Source: Channallabes apus (lineage: Eukaryota > Chordata > Actinopteri > Siluriformes > Clariidae). From it: a DNA stretch of 64,000 bases. The notes under the pieces were generated by a model. That model searched no databases and was not told the origin of the DNA. It saw only the letters and a program-made list of their open reading frames with translations. Positions within the stretch are counted from its first letter, which is position 1, and each line of letters begins with the position of its first letter. The translations under genes and the position numbers were made by a program. Shown piece by piece: positions 1 to 10,442 of the stretch. The stretch covers positions 1,903,114-1,967,113 of the forward strand of contig CM060127.1 of the NCBI GenBank assembly GCA_030522415.1, written 5' to 3'.

Positions 1-773
1 GGGTGGTCCTATTAACTATTACTTTCTTTCCTGTTCACAGAGTAATGTCAACATGGCTCTTACACTGTGAACAGTGTAAAATCCCTCTTCTTTATATCGC
101 TGATTTAGCGTAATACATTTCAATATGAAAAGATTAATTGGTTAAATACCAATTAACAACAAAACGTAAGTAACATTCCACAAAATATTTTTGTAAAACA
201 CAATGAAAAAGTAAATAAACATTGACATAACTAACTGCAGTTTTCCACACGCGGTTAAAACGCATAAAAATGTACAAATCTGGCCATAAATAAAAAAAAA
301 TGTGTCTGGGACCTAGCCTATTTGTACCTTTAACTTAACGTTTTGTAGTTAGAACTTATCTAAATAGTATTTGCTTGTTTGTTTGTTTACATTTTATGCT
401 CTTCGGCAATCTGTTGGCTCTATGCTTTTCGATCTTTGTTATTTCACAAAGTAAGACCAACAACAACATTGTTTTTCTTTGCAAGAATTTTTTTATACTC
501 ATGGCATAATTTGGTAATAAAATTTTCTCTTCAACTAATAAAGCGTCTCTCTCGCTTTCCTCCAAGTAGTTTTGAATACAATTGTATTAAGATTCAGTGC
601 ACCCGGTCAAAAGGCTTTGGAATTTTTTATTTTATTTTACTTTTTACTCCAATGTATCACATCAATAATCAATAGCCTAGTGAAATGTAACATTACTAGT
701 AGTTTGTCGTTTTCCTGCTTTAGCAATTTTACTGTGATCACAAAATATTTCAAAGGTTTGTTCCGAGAGGATG

Positions 774-813
<40 letters not shown>

Positions 814-1356
814 GGACAAAAATGGCGACTTAATAACCGTCGGACACAATACAATGAACTGCACTCAGAAGAATTTCTTCTAATCAGTAATTCAGTTAGA
901 CTATCCGATAATTGAAAACGATGCAGTTAATTATTTGCATGTCGTCTTACCTGACATTGGCATAGTTCACTATAGTTCCAATATATATGGGCACCGGTCC
1001 TGGCTTCCACTTATCCGCGCAGTACATGATCTCTACCTTCTACCACAATTGTTTCTTCAGTCAGTGAGTAGGAGCCAGTGGGAGTGCTTACGTCATTATG
1101 ATCGACTTAAGGTCGGAATTAGCAAAGCTGTAGCCTTTAACGACTACCTGTCAGCGCGACGCGCGTGGGGCTCAACACCCGGCAAAGGCAACTGGCTGAC
1201 CCGGTTCACGTGACTGTCACTGCTCATTCATATCACTTGTGCGCCGCCTCCCGCGTAACTCCGCTGATTGAAGCCGGCGGAAGGCTGGCGGGTGGACCGT
1301 GGTTGTGGCTATATACAGTTTGAGCGTGACAGTAGGAGAGACGCTGCAATGCCAGA
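1..1356 (+). promoter_or_regulatory. hoxa1 5' flank and promoter
   Basis: This is the intergenic stretch upstream of hoxa1, with no convincing coding exon and no recognisable transposon. Visible elements are a CT microsatellite at about 774-812, a CRE-like TTACGTCAT (1088-1096), an E-box CACGTG (1207-1212) closely followed by a Meis/Prep-type CTGTCA (1214-1219), an inverted CCAAT (GATTG, 1266-1270) and a TATATA box (1310-1315). From about 1130 onward the sequence is GC- and CpG-rich. A TATA at 1310 predicts a start near 1340 and therefore a very short leader. The motif functions are inferred from consensus only. Confidence 0.6.
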
Positions 1357-1360
1357 ATGA
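1349..1360 (+). promoter_or_regulatory. Minimal upstream ORF overlapping the hoxa1 start
   Basis: ATG CCA GAA TGA encodes Met-Pro-Glu-stop. Its TGA (1358-1360) overlaps the main ATG (1357-1359). It would affect translation only if transcription starts upstream of 1349, which the TATA position makes likely but close. Confidence 0.45.
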
Positions 1361-1966
1361 ATACATTCTTAGACTACTCAGTGATGAGCGGTGGCGACGG
1401 GAGTGGCGGGGGTTCGTGTTCTGTCAGTGCATTCCATGCAGATCACGGAACATTCCAGTCGTGTTCCGTCACGGTAAATAACTGCAACGGGAGCGAGCGG
1501 TTCTTGACCAGCAGCGCGTCACCGGACTCTGTTTCAAATCATTCACATAAAGCCGGTACACTGTCAATCGCCTATGGTGGCCATCCAACTTACGGGGCTC
1601 AAACTTTTTGTACCAGTTATAATCACTACACCGTCAACCAGGATTCTGACTCCACTGCAGGTTTAAGTCAGTGCGGTCCGCTAGTTTACTCTGGAAATAC
1701 TGTCGAGTCCCATCATCGTCATCATCATTTTCGACACGGTTACTCAGGCAGTAGCGTTCGCTTACCTGGGCAACTCCAGTTTGCAGCTGCTGCGTATGGT
1801 CACGGTCAGGATCAGGCTAATTTGACGTTGTTGGCAAGTTGTTCAAACCCTCTCTCTTCTCTGCACGCGTCACATTACAACCCGTGCTGTTCATCTCTAT
1901 CTGATGGTGTGTCAACGACGCAGACGTTTGACTGGATGAAAGTTAAGCGGAATCCACCAAAAACAG
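1357..1966 (+). CDS. hoxa1a: Homeobox protein Hox-A1, exon 1
   Basis: Hox-A1 is a nuclear transcription factor of paralogue group 1. With Pbx/Meis partners it patterns the hindbrain, cranial neural crest and inner ear. Exon 1 encodes residues 1-203 plus the first base of Gly204. It starts MNTFLDYS, and a TFQSCSVTVNNC block at about 32-43 matches HOXA1 rather than HOXB1 or HOXD1. A short His-rich stretch lies at 119-127, where tetrapod HOXA1 has a long His run. The Pbx-binding hexapeptide core FDWM is at 191-194, followed by KVKRNPPKTG. The splice donor is ACAG|GTGACT at 1967. I chose the ATG at 1357 because it opens the conserved MN(S/T)FL(E/D)Y start. The 'a' suffix (hoxaa cluster) is inferred from hoxa1 being retained there in studied teleosts. 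Complete and apparently functional. Confidence 0.9.
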
Positions 1967-2127
1967 GTGACTGGATGGAATCTTATAGCAAACTTACTAG
2001 CTTGACATTCACGTAAAGCTAAGAGTATTTATAGTGAACCAAAACTAACAATATTTAGGCCTGTTATTAATACTACCAGTGCTGAAGATGCCTGAATTGC
2101 TGTCTTTTATTCGTCTTTTTTTCTCAG
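1967..2127 (+). other. hoxa1 intron
   Basis: A 161-bp intron with GT donor (1967) and a pyrimidine-rich TTTTTTTCTCAG acceptor ending at 2127. It interrupts Gly204 after its first base, the conserved Hox group 1 position between hexapeptide and homeodomain. It is free of repeats. Confidence 0.88.
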
Positions 2128-2480
2128 GGAAAGTAGGAGAGTATGGCTATGTCGGCCAGCCCAACACTGTTCGAACCAATTTTACCACCAAACAGCTGAC
2201 AGAGCTCGAGAAGGAGTTTCACTTCAACAAGTATTTGACGCGCGCAAGGCGTGTAGAGATAGCTGCTGCTCTCCAGCTGAATGAGACTCAAGTGAAGATT
2301 TGGTTTCAGAATCGTCGCATGAAACAGAAGAAGCGCGAAAAAGAGGGTCTGCTGCCCAAAACTGAGCTGGCACCAGGGGACGGCCCTGAGAAGGCAGAAG
2401 TTTCATCTGAGCTTTCTTTCTCTGCACCGTCAACGCCATCTCCCGGCTCATCTGCAACTGATCCTTACTCCTCGGCCTAA
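2128..2480 (+). CDS. hoxa1a: Homeobox protein Hox-A1, exon 2 (homeodomain)
   Basis: Exon 2 completes Gly204 and runs to the TAA at 2478-2480, giving a 320-aa protein, close to the 335 aa of human HOXA1. The homeodomain is about residues 215-274. Numbering fits the fold: Phe222 (position 8), Phe234 (20), Tyr239 (25), Arg245 (31), Trp262 (48) and Asn265 (51), with the recognition helix [15 protein letters not shown]. The Lys-Val-Gly-Glu-Tyr-Gly linker just before it is typical of group 1. The tail after EGLLP is Ser/Pro/Glu-rich and ends [14 protein letters not shown], like the HOXA1 C-terminus. No frameshift, stop or missing DNA-contact residue is seen. Confidence 0.92.
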
Positions 2481-3516
2481 TGGCCTGTTGCCGTTTATGT
2501 TAAGTGGATAAGCATTTCAGCACCACAGATCCACAACTGTGGTGGACGAATGGAACTAGGACTGCCCACCAGGCACTTTGTCTCAAAAAATAATGCACTA
2601 TTTGCGGGACTTAACGGTGTGTTATGCTCTATTGTAAGATAGTAGGCAATCAAGGTAAAGATAATTAAGAATCTAGTGCATTTTGGGACACAATAACTTG
2701 CCGCGTTAATTCAAATATATTAGCTGGGAATAGGTTACAGCACGCATACCTCGTGTAGTCTAGAAAACAATGAACTATATAAACGTGTATTTAAGCTAAA
2801 GATAGAAAGACGGTGGTGCTGGCGGAGAGCCTTGTTTGGCTGAAAAGAAGCCTGCATTATACTACCTCGTCACATTAGCTCACTCTGTTTACTCGGCTGT
2901 TTACGCTGTCATGATTTTGCTGGTTAGTAAAAACGATGCATGACACTCATGTACAGGAACACGGAAAAGTGTTTTTCACTGGGGTGTTGTTATTTTAAGC
3001 ACCATAGAGGTGATGTGGGTTATGACGTCATATGCAGTTAAATAATCGAATCAAAATGTGTTGATTCGTGCACAACTCTGACAATGGTTTGAGCCGTAAC
3101 ATAAATTATATATTAACAATAATGTGAGCGTTGTAATGCGTTATCGTTCACGTAACTACTCATTTTTATAATTTTTCCTAATTGTGAGCGAATTAAAACG
3201 TGCTCTTTAACAAAGAAATGTGTATAATTTTTTATATGGTGATGTTGTCTGTCAGGAGTCATTTTTTCTTTTGTAAGAGTCTCAGTTTGTTTTTCACTCT
3301 GTGTGTCCAGTATCTAATTTTTCTTTCTCTTGAAATTAATGAAACACAAACATCTTCTCGATGTAATGAGAAGTCGGAAAGCGCAAACTCCTGTTTCTCC
3401 GTCAAATTTATTAATACATTTAAAACGGAAATTTTTGCTAATACCTATTGTATAAACAAATACTATCTGAAGTACAAACTAAGACTAAAATGCTAAAAAT
3501 ACTCAACACATCGATT

Positions 3517-3568
<52 letters not shown>

Positions 3569-3760
3569 TTTTAATTATGAGTTGAGGTAATCGCCTTCTG
3601 AAAACCCCCATCAGCCCTGTTTCCCGTGTCCTTTTGTAGCCTAGTCCAGCTGAGTTTTATCAGTAAAGGATAATGACTTTACGTCATATATAAGAACTGT
3701 AATTATATTCTGTCATGAATAAACAAAATAAACTTATTTTATTTTATTGTATTATGACGT
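2481..3760 (+). other. hoxa1 3' UTR and polyadenylation region
   Basis: No coding potential follows the stop. Two AATAAA hexamers lie in tandem at 3718-3723 and 3727-3732, followed at once by T-rich and GT-rich sequence, a good cleavage-site context. That would give a 3' UTR of about 1.25 kb. The stretch contains a perfect CRE palindrome TGACGTCA (3023-3030) and an ATT/ATTT microsatellite (about 3519-3571). Earlier polyadenylation cannot be excluded. Confidence 0.55.
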
Positions 3761-4055
3761 CTTTGTGCCATTCTTATTATCAGTCTGTCTGAACGGCGTC
3801 ATTAAACGGGATGTACTCACATTAAGCAATATTTAAGTGCATTAGCGAATCCCACATTGTAATATAGTTCCCTTATTCCCACCATCATATTTTCCTAAAG
3901 GAATCTGGCAATAGTCTACACTTTTATGGCACCTTTAATGTTTTTTAATGCATCGATAATTTGTCAATATACTGTCATCACCAGAATGAATGTGCTCCCC
4001 AGTCCTTTTTAAATTCCCAGTGGAAGAATAATGGCATTCTGTGACTTCTTAATTC

Positions 4056-4092
<37 letters not shown>

Positions 4093-4322
4093 CGAAATGA
4101 GAAAAGTCTCATAGATTAACGCTTAAGTCATAAGAATAAAACATTTATAAAAGCCTTTAAAATTTAGGAGCGCCCAATGACCCAAATACCTCTACATTGC
4201 CATGCCAACAAAAGTAATCTCGCATTCAAATTGTATTTAAAAATGATATTTTTCTTACTATTATCCTTTGATATATCTTCTGATCTAACTATTGTGCTGT
4301 AAATATTTAATAATATTGGACA
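3761..4322. other. hoxa1 downstream flank, no gene or transposon seen
   Basis: AT-rich unique-looking sequence with a (GA)n microsatellite at about 4061-4089. It is the last repeat-poor stretch before the first transposon at 4325. Confidence 0.6.
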
Positions 4323-4324
4323 TA

Positions 4325-4862
4325 CACTACCGTTTAAAAGTTTGGGGTCACTTGCAAATGTCTTTGTTTTTGTTTAGTGATTTATTTTCTACATTCTACA
4401 ACAATACTGGGGATTTCAAAACTATAAAATAACACATATGGAATTAGGTAATTATGTAACAACAAGAAAAACAACAGTTAGTTGTTGACACAGAGGTCGG
4501 CCTTTCTGTAATAGTTCTTGCACGAACAGTATTTTCAAGTGCATTTGCAAATATGCACCATAATGAAACTGTCTCTCATGAAGGCCATCAGGAGGGCGAG
4601 ACCAAAACCTACCTCTGCTGCAGACGAGAAGTTCATTTAGAGTTATCAGCCTGAAAAATGACCAATTAACAGCACCTCAGATTAGAGGCGTTATGAAGTC
4701 TTTACAGGGCAGAAGTAGCAGAAACATCTCAATATCAACTGTTCAAAGGAGATTCATGCAGTTTTTTGGACGCCTTCAGCAAAACTTTACAATGTAGTAA
4801 GAAATAAAAATCAGGAATGATCATGGAGTTAGAAAGTGACCCGAAACATTTGAACGGTAATA
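4325..4862 (+). mobile_element. Tc1-like non-autonomous element
   Basis: The left end CACTACCGTTTAAAAG and the right end TTTGAACGGTAATA are imperfect inverted repeats extending about 30 bp (the left continues TTTGGGGTCACTT). The element is flanked by TA on both sides (4323-4324 and 4863-4864), the Tc1/mariner target. The 538-bp body keeps degenerate N-terminal Tc1 transposase sequence (about 4560-4760) but no catalytic region, so it is a deletion derivative. Confidence 0.85.
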
Positions 4863-4884
4863 TACTTTATTTCCACACATACAC

Positions 4885-5345
4885 CGAAAGATTTGTCAGC
4901 ATGATGCAACTCTCCCGTTCCACTACATCCCAAAGGTGGTCTATTGGATTGAGATCTGGTGACTGTGGGGGCCATGTGAACAGAACCTCATCACACCAGG
5001 TGACGCTTTTCTGATCTTCTGTTGTCCAATTTTGGTGAGCCCATGTGAACTATAGCCTCAGTTTTCTGTTCTTAGCAGACAGGAGTGGTGCTCGGTGTGG
5101 CACATCTGCTTCAAGGTTTGATGTGTTGTGCATTCAAAGATGCCTTACAGCATACTTCGTTTGTAATTAAATGTAATTTGAGTTTCTGTTGCCTTTCTCC
5201 TTGGACTTCTGGCATCAACAAGGCATTTTCACCCAGAGAACTGCCCTCACTGCAAATTTTCTCTTTTTCAAACCACTCTCTGCAAATACTAGAGATGGTA
5301 GCATGCAAAAATCCCAGTAGGTCAGTTTGGAAAAACTCATATCCA
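4885..5345 (-). mobile_element. Tc1-like transposase remnant
   Basis: Read on the minus strand this gives pieces of a fish Tc1-like transposase. They include an N-terminal helix-turn-helix region (LLGFLHATISSICREWFEKEK, shifted and mutated) and, further left, the conserved stretch about a customary DNA strand near 4930-5040. It starts immediately right of the 4325-4862 element and lacks both terminal repeats. Several stops and frame changes make it a dead fragment. Confidence 0.75.
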
Positions 5346-5377
5346 GTTGAACAAGTATGCATAATGAAGTGCATAAT

Positions 5378-5512
5378 TACTTCTTCTTGTCTTCTTTGTC
5401 TTTTGGCTGTTCCCTTAAGGGGTCGCCACAGCGAATTATCTGCCTCCAACTAACCCTATCCTCTTCTCTCACATCAACTAACTTCATGTCCTCTCTCATT
5501 ACATCCACTGAG
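5378..5512 (-). mobile_element. RTE-type LINE 3' end fragment
   Basis: A 5'-truncated copy of the LINE seen in full at 27.9-31.0 kb. On the minus strand it ends GGGGTCGCCACAGCG (in plus orientation near 5420) followed by a TTCTTCTTG-type A-rich tail at 5378. Only the last codons and 3' tail are present. Confidence 0.75.
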
Positions 5513-6968
5513 CCATAACTACTGCACCGTAAAAAAAAAAAAATATATATATATTTTAAAAAGGCCCCTTAATGTAAAGGTTAGTAACAATTTGAACAAT
5601 CTTGTTCAACTTTTTGTTTTTTTAAAGTTTACTAAATATTTAGAGAAATTTGCAGTCCAAACTAAATATTTCACATGAATTAACAGAATTTTGAACTTGT
5701 ATCAAGTTCAAAATCTTAAGTTGACTCAACTTGTAATTCAAATATTTAAGTCAGCTCAAGTAATATTAATTATATTTTTCTAGGGTTGACTTACCCCAAC
5801 TTTTCTTCTACTCAAAAAGGTACGTTGTCTACCATTGTAGCCCACTGATGTAGTTGGTTCAAGTGTTTTTCTATACAAACAAATTGGCCTAACAACACCT
5901 CAACAATTAAAATGAACCAAAATTACATAAAAACTTTATTCTTCCAAAACTAGTCAAAGTTAAAACAGTGATCTGCATAAATCAGGTCAATACAGGTTCT
6001 ATTTTGCTTAAAGTAAAATTAGTAAAATACATGGAGAGCACCAGAGGCTTATCAGTCTCTTACTGATTGTTTTATATTGCAATATCATAATCAAAAACTA
6101 GCAAAGGTGAACAGTCTTTTCCCAGTGTGTCAGACACAAAACAGTAATTTATGGCAACAAGGGTTTGTTTCACAGCATGTGAATATGAGGGCAGCATGCC
6201 TCTCCAAGTCCAATAAAAATAGTTTGGATGGCTTCATGTGTGTCCATCCAGTCCTTTTAGAACTTAGTGCAGAGCACAGATCTGACCAAACATCACTCCT
6301 AAAGCTGCTGCATAGTTACCCAGCCCCTCAAGGACTACATTCCCTCCAACACCACAGCACAACTTCAACAGCTTGTTTAGGCTCCTCCTGTAGCTCCAAA
6401 AGGTCAGCTGTCACCCCTCATATAAAATCACATGATTGCATCTCAGGGAAGGTAATTTGCTGGCTCAAATTTTTATTTTTTTTGTATATTCAATTCAGTC
6501 TGTGTCTTTAAAGTTTTCAAGAAAACAATGTTACTTGTTGTCTCAACAAATACCCCTGTAAGAAGTTGGACCAACAATACAATATTAATGAATTCCACAT
6601 TTATCTATTTGATAAGTAACTATTTATTTAAAAAAAATTGGTAAGTCCATATTTGTAATACAAATTTATTGAAACAATTTGTACATGTACTTTATTAAAT
6701 AGGAAAATAAAAGCAAATCTTTACATTTCAACTTAGGCAACAATGGTTTCCTTAAATGGTCAGAGTTTTCTGAAGAACATTGTTTGGGATATTGGTGAGA
6801 ACCTCCTCAATCTCTGCCTTCATGTTCGCCAGTGTGTTCTCCAGCATTTTCCAGAAAGTTGACTGAGACAATTCGGACCTCCAAGAAAGTCCTCCAAGAA
6901 AGGCCTTCAAGAAGTCCAGATCTCACTCCATGTGATTTTTTTCCTGTGTGCAAAAAAGCCACAAGATG

Positions 6969-6970
<2 letters not shown>
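5513..6970. other. Unclassified AT-rich interspersed repeat, no gene
   Basis: The stretch contains an A-run with (AT)n near 5530-5555 and repeated AAGTTGA/TCAACTT words, including the palindrome AAGTTGACTCAACTT near 5720. These are typical of an abundant fish repeat beginning ACCGTAAAAAA. I cannot define its ends or class. The 144-codon frame at 6077-6511 has no recognisable domain and low codon regularity, so it is not called. Confidence 0.4.
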
Positions 6971-7022
<52 letters not shown>

Positions 7023-7085
7023 ATTAAAGATTCAAAGGTGCTTTATTGGCATGACAAATATTTACATTAGTATTGCCAAAGATTA
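6971..7085 (-). repeat. (CT)n microsatellite with LINE-type tail
   Basis: (CT)n occupies about 6971-7018. The adjoining TTTATTGGCATGACAAAT (plus strand) is the reverse complement of a fish LINE 3' end ending GCCAATAAAGC. The microsatellite therefore looks like the expanded 3' tail of a minus-strand retroposon. Confidence 0.5.
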
Positions 7086-7379
7086 GAAATAAGTCACGAG
7101 AAAATAACAGGAGTGGATAGTAAAAAACAACAACAACAACAACAACAAAAACCAGAATAATGTAGAAAGAGTAATAATAAACAAATGTATATAAAATTTA
7201 AGAGTACAGGCATTTAGTCTCTCACAAAGGCAGATTTGTGCAGTACTGTAAGTAAAACAGCAGTTAGATTTTACTGAGCATGCTGGAGAATATGAGTTCG
7301 TCTGGTAACTTTGTCTCACTTGCTCTTTTCTGTTTTCATGCAAAACCCAAGAGCCTACATTAAGTTCTAATATTTTATA

Positions 7380-7850
7380 GGACCGCCTTTTGCTTTGATT
7401 ATGGTTGTGGTATCATTTTGATAACTTTTTCTCCAAGATCTTGTCTTGATGAAATCAGAGTTGGGCCGCTGCATAAAGCTTTCTCCAGCATATCCCAGAG
7501 ATTCTCAATAGGGTTAAAGTCTGGACTCTTTGGTGGTCAAAGCATGTTTCATGGTTTCTAAAAATACAATATTAATTAATTCAACACAACTCAAGCCCCA
7601 CAGATTCTGCAATCATCATACTGGAATATGGTCGCACCATCAGAGAAGAAAAATCCATTGATGGAAAAACATGCTCATTTAATACATCCAGGTCATCAGC
7701 TGACCAAATATTTGGGCTCATAACATTGTTGAGCCTAGACCTGACCAACAAAAGCAAACCCAAATCATAAAACTGCCACCACAGGCTTGTATATTATGTA
7801 CTAGACATGATGGTTGCATCACTTCATCTGCCTCTCTTCTTATGCATGGC
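7380..7850 (-). mobile_element. Degenerate Tc1-like element
   Basis: Minus-strand fragments of Tc1 transposase: the CTCAATAGGGTTAAAGTCTG segment (7505-7525), which encodes the D-LNPIE region, and a middle segment with GGGCTCATAACATTGTTGAG (about 7710). Both are mutated and separated by an apparent rearrangement. No terminal repeats are seen. Confidence 0.65.
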
Positions 7851-8444
7851 ACCGCAGCATTTCTCTATCATCAACCGAAAGTAAGCATGAGACAGAGCAA
7901 GCCAAATGGTACATAGACAATAACAAATAAATGGAAGTCTGCATGTTTGCATAATGAAAGGTATTTTGAAGCTGAAGCTCAGGACACATTAATTCTGTGT
8001 TCAGTAAGTTCAATGAACAGTTTTCCATCACATCTTCAGGATACTAAAGAGCTTCAGACCTGCGGTGCCAAAGTAGGAAACCTTTGGCAGAGCAAATGTT
8101 GGGTATCGCAAAAGCAAAAATGGATAGCACAATCATTATCAAGAGTGAAGTATCAAGGTTTAATAGCATATGCTTAGACAAAGCAAGCAGGATATATATT
8201 GTCTCTCCAGACATGAGAAGGATGCAGATGAGATTCCTGATGTCAAATCTAACACTATGCAGAGAGCCTTCATCTACAAGTGTGTTGTCACAAATGTTAT
8301 CTTCTAATGATTAATTAAACAGAGGTACATCGAGTATATCTAAAGCCTACATAATTATTACATATTATGTGATCTTGATAATGTGTCAGGGCTTGTAGCT
8401 TCAATTTAATGAACTCTTTTTAAATATATATTTTCTCTCTCTAG
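7851..8444. other. No gene recognised
   Basis: Unique-looking AT-rich sequence upstream of the SAMD3-like pseudogene. It may contain decayed upstream intron or exon sequence of that gene, but nothing is supportable. It ends in the pyrimidine tract TTTTCTCTCTCTAG that forms the acceptor at 8444. Confidence 0.4.
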
Positions 8445-10240
8445 GTGAATACAGTTCAGATAATTCCAACTCTCCACCATCTCCCGCAAGTTCAAGTGAA
8501 ATCACAAACCCTCATAGACCCTCTCCAGTGGACAACAACTGGCACTTCTATTTTGTGATACCCTGGAGTAAAATGCCAACAGAAATGAGCAGAAAGCTAA
8601 AAAACATGGAGCAACCACAGGACGTGAAAGAAATGAACTTATTCGGCTGATGGTAGCTGAGACCCTGAGCATCTGGAAGAAACATCTTAGTGAAATTGCC
8701 AGGAAGATTGTTTCGACATATCCTCAGTCATTCTGAGATGTCATTGAAGATCAAGTTGTAGTGGTTATGATTCCCTCACCAAGCAGCTGCAGAGTAGAGT
8801 TGACAACATGAGAAGGGGGAAAAACTCTCTTTTCCTGAAAAGACAGACATCCAGAACAAGTGAGGGAGAAGACCCACCTTCCAAGATGATAAGAGTGGAT
8901 ACTTATGGCTGTATAAACTGGCAACCAAAGCGCTTGCCACTTTGGACAGTACATTTCTGAGTCACAGAAGAGACTCAGAAATGTACACAAGAGGAATTAA
9001 AAAACATGCACAAAAACAAAAGCAAGAACACTAAAAGTATTGAAAAAAAAATGGTGGCAACTTTCCACACTCAGAGAAGCAACATCATAAGTGGAATGGA
9101 GACCCCTGTTCTGGTGAACGAGTGGCCATATCTGTTCGAGATGTGTGGGATAAAGGTTCACCTCAAAGAGTTAACGGGTACGGATGTTGACAGAGACAGA
9201 AGTAAATGTAAATGAGTAATTTCATATCTCATCTTCCATGAGAAGAAGAGCAAAATTGAGGACATCTTATCTGCTAAAGCAAAGGATCTAGATGCTGATC
9301 TTCCTGGATGTGTGTTGCTACTTCTGAAATACTTCCTGTTCCTGTTGGTTGATGAAACAATGATGGTTGATGACACACCTTGCATTGTTGTCTGTTGTGT
9401 GATTTTTATTTTCTCTCATTTAATCAAAATGCATTTTAATTTATATCAAGTATATTACTTCTGGGAACTTGCTTATACATAAAACTAAAGGGTTAATGAC
9501 TTTTTAAAAATGTTATTAGACCCTGATGGCAGTACTAGTAATTTAGTTTCACTCTACATTTTTGAAAAGTTAATTTAGAGGGTAGTCAAGCAATAAGAAA
9601 CAATTGCCATGTAATCACAATTATGTAATTCCAAACATGTATGACTTTCGCCAGTTTTACAGGACAAACTTGTTTAACGATGACTGATTTTTATGTTAAT
9701 ACTGAATGGTAACCAATAAGTTGATGCTTTATCATCAGTGTAACCCATGTTATTCATTAATTCAAGGTTTCTGAAAAAAATTGGGCACTTTATATTACAA
9801 GTAGATTGTTTCTTAATAGGTATAGTATCAAATCACAACTTATTAGTGTCCATACATACCACATTAAAGTGTCACAAAAGTTTTTAAATCTCAGCACAGA
9901 TCTTTTATTGTATATATAAGTTTATTAAATATAACAACTTAATAGTAATTGTATTGCTTCCACACAAGTCTAATACTGTAATTGCCACAATGTTAGTGTT
10001 CTTTTAACTTAATTGTTTTTTCTTATTTTGTCTTATGTGTACTGTAGGGAGTTCTCCTCTGACAGCCGGGATGTGGGATAATGGTTCGATTTATCATCGC
10101 TTTATGATTGCTGTGGACCAGATCATTGTGAAAGATGATATCATAAATTAAAAAAACAAGTGCCCCTTATGTTTGTGATGTATCACTGGCTCTTTACTGG
10201 AACTTGGTGCAACTCTGGAGCCCCTGCTGCCAGAAAATTA
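8445..10240 (+). pseudogene. SAMD3-like gene copy, decayed, two exons
   Basis: Translation in shifting frames matches the family annotated in fish as 'sterile alpha motif domain-containing protein 3-like', whose function is unknown. Recognisable blocks in order are FYFVIPWSKMP (about 8550), MVAETLS and EIARKIV (8650-8720), DTYGCINWQP (about 8895), TFHTQRSNIISGMETPVLV then EWPYLFEMCGI (9060-9150), LKELTGTDVDR (about 9160), and PGCVLLLLKYF then DDTPCIVV (9300-9395). After a gap of about 650 bp ending TACTGTAG (10047), homology resumes with SSPLTA and FMIAVDQIIVKDDII to about 10240. The acceptor at 8444 and the internal intron are kept, so this is a decayed duplicate, not a processed copy. Breaks include several stops (for example after NLFG near 8645), frameshifts and loss of the C-terminus, where a SINE begins. 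Confidence 0.75.
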
Positions 10241-10254
10241 CCATTCTTTTTCTT

Positions 10255-10441
10255 TACGGTGTTGTTTACTACTTTCTTATCCAGAGCGACTTACATTTTT
10301 ATCTCAGTATACATCTGAGCAGTTGAGGGTTAAGGGACTTGCTCAAGGGCCCAACAGTGGCAACTTGGTGGTTTTGGGGTTTGAACCTGGGATCTTCCGA
10401 ACTGTAGTCCAATGCCTTAACCAGTGAGCTACACCTGGCCC
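10255..10441 (-). mobile_element. tRNA-derived SINE with L2-type tail
   Basis: On the minus strand it begins GTAGCTCACTGGTTAAGG (pol III A box) and has GGTTCAAACCC (B box). A conserved middle, TTGAGCAAGTCCCTTAACCC, is followed by GTCGCTCTGGATAAG, the tail common to fish SINEs that use L2-type machinery. It abuts the broken end of the SAMD3-like pseudogene. Confidence 0.85.
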
Positions 10442-10442
10442 T

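Noticed and set aside
935..1213. 92-codon frame upstream of hoxa1
   Set aside because: No homology, no splice context, and it overlaps the likely promoter with CACGTG and CTGTCA motifs.
2224..2457. 77-codon minus-strand frame in hoxa1 exon 2
   Set aside because: Shadow of the conserved homeodomain exon.
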